Positions 37,423-50,045 of a stretch of 64,000 nt of DNA are shown here, piece by piece. The notes beneath the pieces were generated by a model that had not been told where the DNA came from, searched no databases, and saw only the letters and a list, made by a program, of their open reading frames with translations. The DNA lies in contig CABFPE010000006.1 in assembly GCA_900660155.1 (NCBI GenBank), positions 665,967-729,966 of the forward strand, given 5' to 3'. The position numbers and the translations under genes were made by a program. Position 1 is the stretch's first letter. Every line of letters begins with the position of its first letter. This stretch comes from Hofstenia miamia (taxonomy: Eukaryota; Xenacoelomorpha; Acoela; Hofsteniidae).

Positions 37423-37757
37423 ATGTATTATTGGAGATACAATTTCAAACGCAGTTTTCCTTTTTTCATTGAAAGGTTTTTTAGCAAACATACATTAATG
37501 TTGATATTAGATATCCATACATAGGAAAAATGATATTCATGATTGCTTTGAATAATCTTCTTTGAATCCTCAAAGTTTACTTTGTTACTTTCTCAAATCA
37601 GTGATGGTCAGTTGAAATTTATTAGACCAATAACAAATGTTTAGACTTCAAAAATATATTTAAACTAAAGTTAAATTTGCAAGTTTAACCACATATTTAA
37701 TTAATAACTTGAACATTTCTTTGCTGTGTATTCAGACTTTATTAATGCACACAGGTA

Positions 37758-39050
37758 TAGTTGGCTGCAAAAAAAATGACACTGAACACCTATTTTTTCA
37801 CGCTTTGTGGAAACATATTGAGACGTTTTAGAGGAAAACTATAAAAATAAAAGACAACGAGAATTTTGTGAAATTTAAAATGGTCAAACAAAAAAGTTAA
37901 TTAAGTAAACTGGTACTTCGTAATTATTTGAAAACACTTACCAAACAAATTGTTTTGCTTTGCAAAGTTTCTACTTGATTTCTTCGGAATGGAAACGTTG
38001 GAACAGCTTGAAAACGCCTTTGCGACATCGCAAATTTCTCGATCAACTTATTTTCGAAAGCTGAAGAAAATTCGACAAGGAGAATCTCTCAAAAGAAGAA
38101 AAGGAAGTGGACGCCCTCGAAAAATTATTGGAAAATTCATTCAGAAAACAGTCGCAATTGCTCTCAAAAATCCCTATATTTCTGGGAAAAAAATTGCAAA
38201 CCGACTTCAAACTGAAGCCGACATCTCTGTGCATNNNNAAACCACAGTTCAGAGAACACTGAAAAAAAGTGGAGTTACAAAAATTGGCAGAAAAAATCGA
38301 CTTCTGATTACAAAAGAACATCAAGAAAAAAGATTAAATTTCGTGAAAGATTGGAAAGACTACACTTTTGAAGATGTTTGGATAACTGATGAGTTCGTAT
38401 TTCAACTACACAGAAACAAAGTACAAGTGTGGTCGTCAAAGAAATGTCCAAGACCAACAAAAGCGGTTCCAAAGTTCGACAAAAAATTATGGATTGGGGA
38501 GCACTTTCATATCGTGGGTTTTATTTGAAAATTTTAAACGGAAAAGCCACAATCGACAGTCAAAGATATTGCCAAATTATAGCTGAATTTATTCCTTATG
38601 CTTATGCTTTATATGATGATGGATGGATACTTCAACAGGACGGAGCAACCCCGCACACGTCAGGAAAGACAAAAAATTGGTTTTCTGAAAATAATATCCA
38701 GTTTTTGCAATGGCCACCAAGTTCTGCTGATCTTTCTCCAATCTAATACGTGTGGCAGATATTGAAAAATGACGTTGAGAAGAAAAATCCGAAAAATATA
38801 TCTGATTTAAAATAAAAAATCCAAAAAAGTCAACACATTTTGACATCTGAAATGAAGTCCAATTTAATGAAATCAGTTTCAGTTCGTTTGAATGAAGTTA
38901 TTTCTACAGGAGGAAAACAAATTAGACTTTGATGCTTTTTACTTATAGTCCTTTAATGTATCTTTAAAATCTTACCTTTCTTGAGTTGTTACGTTCAGTA
39001 GTTCAAAAGTAATATGTCTTTTTTCTAGTCTCATTTTTTGCAGCCAACTA
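37758..39050 (+). mobile_element. Tc1-like DNA transposon, full length, inactive
   Basis: Terminal inverted repeats TAGTTGGCTGCAAAAAA at 37758 and, in reverse complement, at 39050, with further ATGA-AC similarity inside after an A-run length difference. Both ends are flanked by TA (37756-37757 and 39051-39052), the target duplication of the Tc1/mariner superfamily. The 1293-bp length and a single transposase reading frame fit Tc1-type elements. The nearly perfect ends suggest fairly recent arrival; the transposase is dead (see the next entry). Confidence 0.9.
37989..38932 (+). pseudogene. Tc1-family transposase (DD34E), inactivated
   Basis: Cuts and pastes its own transposon by binding the inverted repeats in the nucleus. 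The N-terminal part shows a helix-turn-helix (ATSQISRSTYFRKLKKIRQG) and the GRPRK linker typical of Tc1. The catalytic core shows WITDE (first D), LQQDGATPHTS (second D) and WPPSSADLSPI just before the third acidic site. The spacing from the second D to that site is 34 residues. I chose METLEQLENAF (37989) as start because it fits family length (about 314 residues); an in-frame ATG lies at 37950. The reading frame shifts within an A-rich stretch near 38470-38485. The codon expected for the catalytic glutamate is TAA (38744-38746), and another stop lies at 38813-38815. Four Ns at 38235-38238 hide one or two codons. Confidence 0.88.
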
Positions 39051-39985
39051 TAGTTTGCTTAAAATTAGATGTTGAGACGATGGTTTAAACTGAAAAACTA
39101 CACTAAGAGATAACGACCAATTAATATCTAAAAAATTGCGAGCTTTGTTTTCTTTACTAAATAGTATGAATTTTTCTTGTTTGTTGGTAGACCAGGATAG
39201 TCTTCTTGATAATAAAGTGTTGCAGTTCCACTCATGCCTTAATATATTCAACTAGCATAGTGAAGATCCTTTTAAATGGGTTCAATCAAAGACAAATATA
39301 TACATGGTTCGGAATCAAAAGCAAATTTTGCAATAATCTATTTGTACACTAATTAGCAATTTAAAAATCACCTATTTTTTTTGCTGTTTTTATGAAATTC
39401 GAACGAAATGCACAATAAAGATAAACATTTTCATTAAATAATTAATAATAGAATCGAATTTAAGAAATGATTAAAAAACAAAGCTGCAATTTGAAACAAA
39501 TACAAAGAGAAGATAGTAAATCAAAATTCATCCTAGAAAGTAGTTTTCATACTAGTATACATGTATATTACATTTAAAATATCTAAAAGCTCAAGTTAGG
39601 AATTTCATATGCCTAAAGTAGTTTTTTAATTTTTGGTAAAACATTTTATATGAAACTTTGACCACATACATTGGTGGATATGTACAGACATAGACTTTTG
39701 TGCTTAGTACAAGATCAGATACCTCAGCATCATTGTAAATGTCTTCAATTTTAATTTAGTATTTTAATGTATCTTGTAGATTTGGTGATTCTCTTAAACC
39801 AGATTTCTAAACCCCCTCGATTAAATCGTTAACAAAATACCGGTACTAATTGATATAGAAAGTTTTGCAATGTGATATATTTACACATTTAAGCAAAACA
39901 GATTTTAAAATTAATTTCCTACAATAGGCTTCGTTAACTACCAATATGAAATTGAAATGACTGCACAAAGCTAATACACTGCCAG

Positions 39986-40151
39986 CAGTGGCGGCAGAAC
40001 GAATAGTGAGTAGAGGGTGGGGCAAGTTACATTTATGATCCACTTTATTTACTAATTAAGAAGGCTTTCTCTGCTTAAGTTGTAAAATTTGGAGGGGTTT
40101 TATTGAAAATTTGATTTTAAGGGGGCAGCTACCCCACTTTCACCGCCGTTG
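39986..40151. mobile_element. hAT-type miniature element with 8-bp target duplication
   Basis: The left end CAGTGGCGGCAG (39986) pairs with the right end CACCGCCGTTG (ending 40151). The flanks ACTGCCAG and ACTACCAC agree at 6 of 8 bases. Inside the ends, GGGTGGGGCAAG and GGGGGCAGCTACCCCAC form a second imperfect inverted pair. The element is 166 bp and non-coding. Confidence 0.7.
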
Positions 40152-40234
40152 ACTACCACATTCAAGTATGATTCAGGGGATAGACTTCTCACTGAAATAT
40201 TATAAATACAAACCTCAGTGGGGTATAACATCAG

Positions 40235-40960
40235 AATAGCATAATACTCAAAATAGGGCAGTTAAGTATTCCGCCCATGTATTTTTATTAAAATGACCCT
40301 TGATTTTATTCAAATTTGAGTAGCTCAAAATAGCACAATACTCAATATTAGGCAATAAATTAAAAGGACAATTTGTCAATATACACTGCAGAAACATTTA
40401 AAATTGCATACTGAAAATATCCAAGTGACATATTTATTAATTTTAACGAGATTATTGTAAACTTTCTGAGCTTCGCCACTATATGCATTGAAATGTAGTT
40501 GTAAAATTGTGCCTACCATCTTTGGCATGTGACGGCATGATCTTGGAAATTTCAAAACCTTATTAACAATGCATATGTTAAAAACAGTATGCCAGAAATA
40601 TCTAGTGGTAATTTCACAAAGTGGGATTCTCGGTTATCTAGGGCGAGACCTCAATCAAAATTGCTCTTAAAGAAATTGGGGATGAATGTAATTATGATAA
40701 CTTTGAAATATGTGTTTGTAGGAAATGAAGTGAATGCAATATGGATGAAATACTTCAATTAACAAACAAAAGGGCATTTGCAACAATAAACAATTCAAAT
40801 TCTATTTCTAATTTTGGTGATAATATTGCAATATTTGCACAAAAATTCTTTGAAACAGCATTTTTTTACTGGATGTATTTGGCTTCACACCCATTTCATT
40901 AGCATAAAATGTGAATGTTCGGTGTTTAAAATAGAGTACTATTCAAAATAGGGCACTTTG
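40235..40960. repeat. Dispersed AATACTCAAAATAGGGCA motif, three copies
   Basis: ATACTCAAAATAGGGCA near 40244, CAATACTCAATATTAGGCA near 40336 and CTATTCAAAATAGGGCA near 40938, all in the same orientation. The nature of the repeat is unknown; the DNA between is AT-rich with no gene. Confidence 0.45.
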
Positions 40961-41681
40961 TGTTACGGTCCGAAGGAGGTCTGCTAAATTGAAGTTTGAC
41001 TGTATTATTGTTTGTAAGAAAATGGTGCACTTAAGATAAATATAAAAATGAAATGACAAAATATTTTCATTTGAAAAATCTGTCTGCAAATTTGTTTGAG
41101 TAAAATATACGTTTTATTTGCTTTTTATTCCAGTCAAATACAGTTGTGTAAATTTTGTAATTGCCTTACAATTTAAAAGGAATGTTTTCTCAATGTTTCG
41201 ACGATCTTATTTTTAGATTTCAAATTTTTTACAGTTGTTTTTTAGACAATAACTCTATATATCTCCCCCTAAAATTCTGAATTTTCAAAAGATGTATGCA
41301 ATCTATTTATTAGGCAAACCTTAATAATAAAATGGTTATAAAATAGAATGCCTTCAGTGAATTGACCAGGTAACACTTAGAAATATAGAATATTATAGAA
41401 ATATCATATCATTTAAATTTTCTGTTGATAGTAATTTGGAAAAAAAATTCTCTGAGACTTTGATTTCCCACAGTGATGCATTCGGTTCTAATTGACAGCA
41501 AAGTTTAATTAAGCGTCTCCTCATTTGGCGCCAGCTTTGCTATTTGTGAGCATTACTTAATTGTTTCAGGGAGATTTCCATTAACTATTCGCTTATAATC
41601 AAATGAATATTATGATTTCGCATCATTAGGAAAACTAATTACGTTTAGTTTAATATACAGATGCCTATATACATATGTATA

Positions 41682-41819
41682 CAGTGGCGTACGCAAGGAG
41701 GACATGATGGAAAGCCCCCATCAGTTAGTTTTCAAAATTGATTTTAAGTAATTTTATGTAATTCACTTGATCAAAACTGTGATGCCTCCGCCAAAAATAT
41801 CTGCTTACGTCCTGCTCTG
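41682..41819. mobile_element. hAT-type miniature element (GCGTACGCAAGG family)
   Basis: Left end CAGTGGCGTACGCAAG at 41682; the reverse complement of the right end is CAGAGCAGGACGTAAG (ending 41819), matching at 11 of 16 positions. It shares its start with the element at 31098. It is 138 bp and non-coding. An exact 8-bp target duplication is not visible. Confidence 0.55.
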
Positions 41820-42111
41820 ATGGATAGCTTAAAATTTGAATTCCATTATATTTATTACATTAAAATAATACAAACTATGAAAAATATCCTTTATAATGCA
41901 TTTCAAATCACTAACGGTTTGAATGCACTTTTTTTCAATCCTTAAAAAAATAATTGAAATTTGACATGGATCTCTAATTTAACCACAACAACTTAAACCT
42001 ACGGCATAGTATTGTAGAAAAAATGTTCAAACAATGAGTAAATTCTTAAGTATCTATGTTATTCTTCAATTATTTTGTATTTTTCCTTCTCTTAATATAG
42101 AAATCTATTAA

Positions 42112-42370
42112 TTAAGCTTGTAAGTTAATGAGTTCATGTCTTTTTTTAAGGATATGTTTTTCAAGATTTCTGACTTCTGGGCTAAGTTCACCTTTAATAT
42201 AAATACGTAGTGGAGAAGAGTGAATAAGTGTTCGAGCAATAGAAAGAATCAGACGTCTTGTCCAGACTTTGCCAACATCAACAAGAACGGGTCTTGATTT
42301 ATCATTAGAAAGTCTACTAGCAATTAGAATACAAGAAAAATCAATACTTAGAAAGTTAAAAATATTTTTA
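42112..42370 (-). pseudogene. LINE ORF1-like fragment
   Basis: The minus strand has an open frame without a start codon that runs to a TAA at 42114-42112. It contains RPVLVDVGKVWTRRLILSIA and then LSPEVRNLEKHILKKRHELI. This is the pattern of the C-terminal domain of CR1/L2/Jockey-type ORF1 proteins (RPxxV...W...xxLSxAR...LSPExRxLExxLxKxRxEL). The ORF1 part of the LINE at 59.7 kb has the equivalent VPVFLFRDLSPSD-type region, so both probably descend from related elements. ORF1 proteins bind LINE RNA in the cytoplasm. Only about 75-85 codons remain. Confidence 0.5.
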
Positions 42371-44581
42371 TATGAATTTTATCATGAATTAAGGAATTAT
42401 TACCTTTTTCTTCCCCTGTGATGCCATAAAAAATTATTCGTTTTGATGTTCAGGACAACCTAAATTTGAGTGATGAGAACACTTCATTTTGTTAGAACTA
42501 ACACTAGAAGAGGAATTTACATTGTTAAACTTTTCTAGTGTCACGTAAAATTGCAAATGTATGATTCTTTTAATAGTTAAATTTGAGTCAATTTATATAT
42601 AATATAAATAACAACAATAAGAATTTGTCCATCCATAAATGCATTTATTTTATATTTCACAAATTGGTTAATTCAAAAAAAATTATGGATACTATTTCAT
42701 GGTGATAAGCTTCTGCAGTCAAACAAATTGCTCTCGATAGACCATTTTTCATGAACATAAATAAACTTATTATTATAAACTTCCGTAATTATTTGTTTTC
42801 ATAAATATTAGATAAGAAAGTTGAACTAAATTAATAAAAACGTTAATGAATGAAGTGACAATACTTTTGCATTACAATATGGTCTGTATTGTAGAAATAT
42901 TAGATTATTTTTAATGAATCAGGACATAATTTCGCCCATAGGTTACATGATTGACTGTGAGCAAAGCTATTAGTAAGCAATATCTATAAAAAAGATTGGT
43001 ATTTATTCAAATACGTGTTTTTGAAAAGGAAATACATTTAAACAACCAATAAAGTTTAAACTTGATATTTATAGCAAATCAATATTTTACCCAACAATTA
43101 AGAATTACAATATAATAGTGTTTTAGTAAGATATCGAACAACTTAGGTCTTGAAAACAATATTGACATTGATTTCGAAGATATTAATTAGATTCCAAATC
43201 CTGTTTAATTAAAAATGAGGGGAAATAGTTATTCAAAACAGGAAACAATTACTGGCATGTTCTACATGATTTTGACGTTCAGTGTGATGATTTTGTTTTA
43301 TGGGTGGACTAATAATAGATTAGTAACTGTTTAGATATATGCCTCTGTTTGAAATTCTATATATTTATGTTAACATAAATTGAAATCACGTACATCTGAA
43401 CTTATATTAACTAATAATAGGCCCCTTTTCAGATGATTGTTGGATATTGGTGTGCTCATGTCGGGTCATACCAGGTCATTTCAGCAAAACTAATAAAAGA
43501 GTTGTAACATGTTTGATACAGATAGTGCAAATTTATTGCTTTGGGCAACATGATGCATTTTAAGCTACTACTATAATAATATAACGGCATGGGATAATTG
43601 GTGTGCGGTGGGGTCAGGATAGTGGTGTCATAAAAATGAGGCACCTTGATAATATAAATACAGAAATACTTAACAAGACTTTCAATGTTTTTGCCACTAA
43701 TTAAAGTAAACGAGGACGTCTTAATTACCCAAGATATCGTTTGATGTCACATAAATATAGAAAAATCATTTCCTTACTTAAGATATTGGGCGAATGATAA
43801 TTTTTCAGTTAACTAATACCATGATTGTCTTCGTTTCTTATATATCTAAAAGTGTTGTTGTATAACAGAATTGACATAAATTACTTCAAATGTTGTATTT
43901 TAAAGTTTTAGTTTAGACGTATTCACAAATATTATAGGATTTGAATTTCAGTAAGTATTTTTTATTATCATTAGTAGTTTACAAAAGTTTTATTTGTGAC
44001 TTTTTGTTATTAATCAAATCGTTTGATTCCTCTTTCTTTTAAATTTTATTCAAAGTGAAAGTGATAATAAAGAAATTCTTAGTAGCTCTTTAACAAATTC
44101 TATCCCTTGAAATGCCGTGAATAATTGAGAACAGCTATATCTACATTGCGTCTATTTCCTTCTATTGAAAATCCTTCTTTGACAACGATAATCACAGATC
44201 AAACGAGTTAAGCAAGATTTTTTAGTGAGATCTACGAGTATACATTATGAATATACCAATTTGCAATTGAATTACTATTTATCTGAAATAGTTATTTGGA
44301 AGATGCGAATCAAATAACTTTTGGAACTATTTTAAACACCTGACCCTCTCAAATTCTTTAATATTGTCCATACAGATGTAAGCTTAAATAGAGACAAGTA
44401 GAAAACTTACTATGTTCATATGTTTTACATTTGAAAAGCATCATTGATAAGAATGGCGTCCATTGTAGCAGACATAAATTGATATATATTTAACTAAAAA
44501 CAAAAGGAAAGACAATGACTGCTCAAACTCAAATAGGAAAGAACTAAATGTATGCTTTTTAGTTCTTACCCCTGGCATAAG
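42371..44581. other. No gene seen
   Basis: AT-rich DNA. The ORF at 43456-43644 (minus) has no recognisable motif. Confidence 0.4.
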
Positions 44582-44821
44582 ATATATATATATATATATA
44601 TATATANNNNNNNNNNNNNNNNNNNNNNNNNNNNNNNNNNNNNNNNNNNNNNNNNNNNNNNNNNNNNNNNNNNNNNNNNNNNNNNNNNNNNNNNNNNNNN
44701 NNNNNNNNNNNNNNNNNNNNNNNNNNNNNNNNNNNNNNNNNNNNNNNNNNNNNNNNNNNNNNNNNNNNNNNNNNNNNNNNNNNNNNNNNNNNNNNNNNNN
44801 NNNNATATATATATATATATA
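44582..44821. repeat. (TA)n microsatellite interrupted by a 198-N gap
   Basis: TA runs at 44582-44606 and 44805-44820 flank 198 Ns (44607-44804). The gap is an unresolved microsatellite; its true length is unknown. Confidence 0.95.
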
Positions 44822-45297
44822 GGCAGATCACAATTTTTAAATAATTCCAATGTTTATAATCCGTTTGTTTTGCAACTTGTATGCACAAAACTATTCTAGG
44901 CTCTACATCATATATTGATTTAGTTTTCTACCATACACTTTCTATTTCTATTTTTTGTTTTGTTCTTGTTTTTGGTAATGTTTTGACTATTGGATAGAAT
45001 GTTGCTAGCGGATTACGGGCTAAGTTGAAAAACTAAAAGGGCGGCTATCCGTGCCAATCTTTGAGAAATGTATTAATGTTTTGCCAAAAATTACCATATA
45101 TATGATTGTGTTTCAGGATAAGGATGAGAAATTAACAGTTGCACTGGGAATTTTTCAAAATCTGTGATGAATTCCACAAACTATATTTAAACGCCTATAA
45201 CTTACGAACTAATGAAGATATTTGTAATCTATAAACACCTCGAGATAGAAAATTGCTTCTTCTTTCTTTTTCGTCTTAAGCTTGTGACCTGGCTCTG

Positions 45298-45360
45298 TCC
45301 CTTTCAGGCGCGCCTTTGCGCGACAAACTCTGACTTTGTGCAAAGCGTGCCTGAACGGGA
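45298..45360. repeat. Strong GC-rich hairpin
   Basis: The arms TCCCTTTCAGGCGCGC... and ...GCGTGCCTGAACGGGA are inverted repeats of about 28 bases with few mismatches around a short loop (ACTCTGACTTTG). It stands out as a G+C island in AT-rich DNA. It is probably the tip of a transposon or a foldback element; a structured RNA cannot be excluded. Confidence 0.7.
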
Positions 45361-45782
45361 CTCACACAGATTGTCTTAAAAAACACAATATTTCAGATTA
45401 GCTGTTGTTCCCATGGGTATGAGACCACCTCATTACCTGAACACTAGGTATGGAAATAATTTGAATACTTTTACGAAAATTGGATTTCTCATTGAAAAAA
45501 TTCTTATTTGCATGTATTTCAGGCATAATCGCATTTTTAAGCACATATCTTCATCATTGAATGAGCGGGCCCTACCCCATAAATGTTTCCATGTAAAAAA
45601 TTTCCAATATTTCCTTACAGGTTTCTATAAAATTGTTCAAAAGGCGGACAAATCGGTTCGTTACGTAAAAGTAAAACTAGTGGAAATAGGGTTAAATTGG
45701 TGTTTATGTTTGGAAAAGATGAGGTTACATATGGCTCTCTAGCTGAGAATTCAATCGCATTCATCTTGAGCCAGGAAAACAA

Positions 45783-45986
45783 TTGAGCCATACCACTGCC
45801 TGCCGTTTGATCAAACTTTCCAAGAAACCAGGTCAGTTGCTAACTGTGGGTGAGGTGGTCGACAAGAGAGTGCGACTGATAAAAAACATCCACTTGGTTT
45901 TGGCGAATGTTGCTAGGAACCCCATGAAATCAGTAAGGAAGGGTTTACGTTTAGCAAATCATCCGTACGAAGTACACCAAGTGTAA
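45783..45986 (+). pseudogene. Transposase helix-turn-helix fragment (Tc1/mariner type)
   Basis: This 67-codon ORF contains KRVRLIKNIHLVLANVARNP followed by MKSVRKGLRLANH. This fits the second helix-turn-helix entry of Tc1/mariner-like transposases (R-VRTP-NI--V---V--NP-KSVRK-A). The domain would bind inverted repeats. No catalytic core is seen downstream, so it is a remnant. The upstream ORF at 45413-45742 is unassigned but could belong to the same insertion. Confidence 0.35.
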
Positions 45987-46203
45987 TCTCTACTTGGCGA
46001 TTACATCGATAGGCGATTTTAAATTGCAAAATATGCGCTTTCTTCATTGCTATTATGGATTTGTAAGCAGATTGTGAAATTGCATTTCGTTCGATACAAT
46101 AATTATTGTGCGAAATTTAAACATAAAAAATTTAATTTGTTACAATTTATTCTGCGAAACAATACAGATTATGAAAATTAGGCTGTGAATTTGAATTTTT
46201 ATC

Positions 46204-46250
46204 AACGCCAAAGAGGTAATGCCTCCATCGGCGTTAGTTTGTCTACTTAT
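46204..46250 (+). repeat. Dispersed repeat fragment, same family as 51310
   Basis: CGCCAAAGAGGTAATGCCTC followed by CATCGGCGTTAGTTTGTCT aligns with CGCCAAGGAGGTTATG...GCTAGCGTTGGTTTGTTTG at 51315. It is a diverged and shortened copy. Confidence 0.55.
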
Positions 46251-49200
46251 AAATAGATATATGGAGAGATAGATAGATATATTCTTTAATGTGCTTGTGC
46301 AAAGTCATGACAGACAATAGATATGTAACTTACAATGCCATGAATTTCAAATTTCGCTTTCATTTGTGCTTAAGTGTAGCTAAAAATACTTCTATAATTA
46401 CTTTGTAAAATACTGTAAATAAGGACCGAAATAAGTTAGTTTCTTCACAGAAGTGCCTAGTGAAACTTTTAAAAGAGAACAGGAATCATGCATGAGCTGA
46501 TGAATAATTTTTTACTATAATTCCACCCATTTTCAATATGGACCTTGTTAGCATGTGCACCACATGCATGGATTTACCTCCAATGATTAGTAATTGAAGA
46601 TCCTCAGAGATTTGATATTTACTTTAGAAAGTAATGAATGGGAAATCTAACTTTAATTTTTTTGATAAATAAGTAGTGGGAATATTGAAAAAAGAGACGT
46701 CTAAGTTATCTTAAAAGCCTACAGTAATTTTAAATACCTATAATTGAGCATTTTCGTCTCTATTTTCATTTAAATGTATGGTGTTTTGCATCTATATCAT
46801 ACACAATATTATGATAATATTTTCCTGTTAGCATAATATGCTTTCAAATACTTTTGATGTCTCTCCGATTGGAAACAAAAGGATTGTAAATTTTGAACAG
46901 ATGGAATAATTGCCGATATATTTGTTTTTAACAACTCATGCAAATCGATTTTAAAAAACTTTATTGTTATATGTATATAAGTATATGGGCAGAATGTGAC
47001 TTTACAAGACACATCTTTGGAAGGTGCACAGAGGTCAGTATTATGTATAAAATTTTAATAATAATGATAATAACCACTTTTTCCCGTACTGATATAGTGT
47101 AGGGCAAAAGGAAACAATAAGCAAGCAACAGTTAGGAATCATTCGATCATCTATAAGAAACTGTCATGAGATGACCACTTAGAAGTTTCTCATGACTGTT
47201 TGATTATGATATGCTATGTTTTCAAAAAATTCCATTTTACCATTATAAGGATAGGTGAAATGAACGATAGCCATAAAATTATTTTTACGATGTTTTCATA
47301 AATTTATGTTTATAAATGTCATACTAAAAGAACTGCTTAGATTTTTTCTTTGAGAATTTTAACCAAGTCACTCCATGTCAAAATTTAATGAAAAAAATTC
47401 AACTTTAATAATATAAATTTTGATATGACATTCAATACATATAAAACTACAAATTCTCAACAGTTTGTGTTTTGACCTGAGGGCCGGCGGTTTTTTGATG
47501 CACAATAGCAGTTTCACTTTTTCATTTACTATTTTCAAATGATATTAGTCTCACCAGTATGTGAAAATTCAGAAAAGATTAGCTAATAAGTAAATTGATG
47601 TGGAAAGTATATAGAAAACGTAGCTATTACATTAGCTTTAATACTTGTAGACAATGAGACTTTCAATAATGAGTAAGTATTAATAAAAATTAGAGTGCAG
47701 AAATTGATAAAATCTTGCATATTTTAGATATTTGTTAAGATCGTAAGTCTTAATCTTCTCAAACAGGATTTAAAAATTTTCAGATGAAAACTAACACCAT
47801 CGAGACAGGAGATTAAAGATCTCAGGTAAAGGAATATTTATAAAAGAAGTTTATGTGAGCATTTAAATTGAAATTCGATTGGAGGTGAAGTAACGTGCCG
47901 CTATTTTAGATGTGGCTTCAACGCCAAATTTATTTCTTATTTATTCTAATATTTTATGAATAAATTAAATTCACAGGTGTACTGAATACTAACAATCAGT
48001 CTACATAGTAATTAATTTTACGGTATTTATGAAAGGTATTTGTCGAATTTCAATAACCATAAAGAAATTTTCCTAAATTTATCTCTCAAAGGAAAAGGAA
48101 ACAAAGAAAACAAAATAATTTATTCCTCTAAAATAAGATGTCAAAATTGTCAAATTTTGCTAAATAGCATGCTCAGGGCAATTCTTTAAGCTTTTTTCAA
48201 TATTGAGTAGTTGTAAATTCTTGCTAAATAATCATTTTTGCATGTACTTTGATCTGTAGTGATAGCTAAAAATTTAATAATTACAAATACCAGTACAAAG
48301 GAAGTCTCTGATATAAAAATCTATGTTTCATTTGTAAAAATGGCCCTAGATTTTTGTCAGTGATTTTTTATCAAATCCAAGTAGAAACTACTAAAAAAAC
48401 TGGCCAAATCTGAATATTTAGAATTGACATAATCGCTGCAAACTTAATTAAAAAATTATCAAGAGAAGTGGAAATAAATCCCTTGCTTAACGTGAATTCA
48501 CTGATTGATTAACATATCAGTTGACATCAATTTAGTTCATTTTTAAAGAGACTGTGTTTATGATATAAATAATGGACATCTATGAATGACTTGCATTCGA
48601 TTTGATAACAGCTGTCAATGTGATATTTACTTATTTAATTATATATCAAAGTAAAACGTTTTTCTGATGTTTAAGAAGATGCAAATCTTGGTAAGGGAAG
48701 TTTTGAGACGCCCTAATGCATATTCAAAACTAGCTATGGAGAAACTATGCTTTCAACTTTTTTACAAAGGCTTTCTTCTTCATTCTCAGATTTCTTTTCA
48801 CATATCCGTAAGTAGTTTAAAAACATTGAATCTAAGGATAATTTTGCTGAACGTACATAAATGTGTTCTTCAAAGAAGTAGACTTTATGCATTTTCCAAA
48901 TGGTTTCTTTACAGGATTTTATAGAGCACTGCCATTTTGATTTTTTCAAGATTATGCAAAAGAAGATTATCATGTAACAACACTTGCTATAAAATCTGCT
49001 CTTTCTAAGATACCATTATTGATAATTAACTTGAACCCACTTTGAGCAGCTACTTGCAAATCTTGCACTTACTTTACTGAAACAATCATCACATTCAATT
49101 TCTATAACTGATCATTTTCGTTGCAAAATTTTTTAGCCAAAGTCATTTTAGATAAAAAATTAAACATTGCTGATAAGCTAAATTTACTCGATTACTTAGT

Positions 49201-50045
49201 ACTTTGCTTTAATCTCTTTTACATTACTCCTCAAAAAAATTTTGCATTCAGGTTTATAGCTAAAATTTTACTGTTAATCAACATTTAATATCAATTTAAA
49301 TACAAATCAAATATCAGAATTTCTTTTAGACATTTAGTAATTTGGTAAGTTCATTAATGACTGCTCTAGAATAGTGGAATTAATTCCAAACACAATTATT
49401 AAAACGACTTCTGCCGCTTGATTAAAGTTATTTCGTCCGAAGATGAATGCGTAAAACTAAAATATATTTATATGTTTGCTGAAATTTTCGTCATACATGC
49501 TTCATGCACACATATATTTATCAGTTGTAACAACAATGTACTACACGAGTGTGTATGTGTGAGGGATTTATATGAATTCCATGTTGTCCCTGATTAATTT
49601 ATAGAGTGACGGTGAATATGGGTATCGTATTGAGATTGACATGGGAACAGGTTTTAAATGCTATGGGTATTTCAGGATAAAATAATTAACAATTGAAGTT
49701 ATTGACATGCAAAATAAGAATTATTTTATTATTTTTGACTTTCCATTGAAAAAGCATGAAGTCAATTATTTATGATACATTAAGTTCATGTGTAGATAGC
49801 AATGAAAAAATGAACGATAAAGTATAATTTTGTAGTTTTTTTCAAAATGAAGGCCCACTTGACTCTGCACAGGGTTCTGGTGGATTAAGTTTTTTTTGGT
49901 TTGGTCTTAATACAAATGGCCCCATTGCCAGTCCCAAGAATGATTCTTGTCACATAGTCCTTATTCAAAAATGATATTCATACTTAAAAATTACTACCAC
50001 TATAACCATTCTTTGCTAATGGCTATATTGGTTTTTAAGGTGTTC
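46251..50045. other. No gene seen
   Basis: AT-rich DNA. The overlapping opposite-strand ORFs at 48667-48973 have no motif and probably arose by chance. Confidence 0.4.

Noticed and set aside
38043-38324. Minus-strand ORF of 93 codons
   Set aside because: It is the antisense shadow of the Tc1-like transposase.
39846-40043. Minus-strand ORF of 65 codons
   Set aside because: It crosses the left end of the hAT-type miniature element at 39986 and has no motif.
44552-44899. ORFs of about 100 codons on both strands
   Set aside because: They are TA microsatellite read as IYIYIY plus a run of 198 Ns.
48667-48973. Overlapping ORFs of 85 and 79 codons on opposite strands
   Set aside because: Neither shows a domain, a start context or a splice signal; both fit chance in AT-rich DNA.
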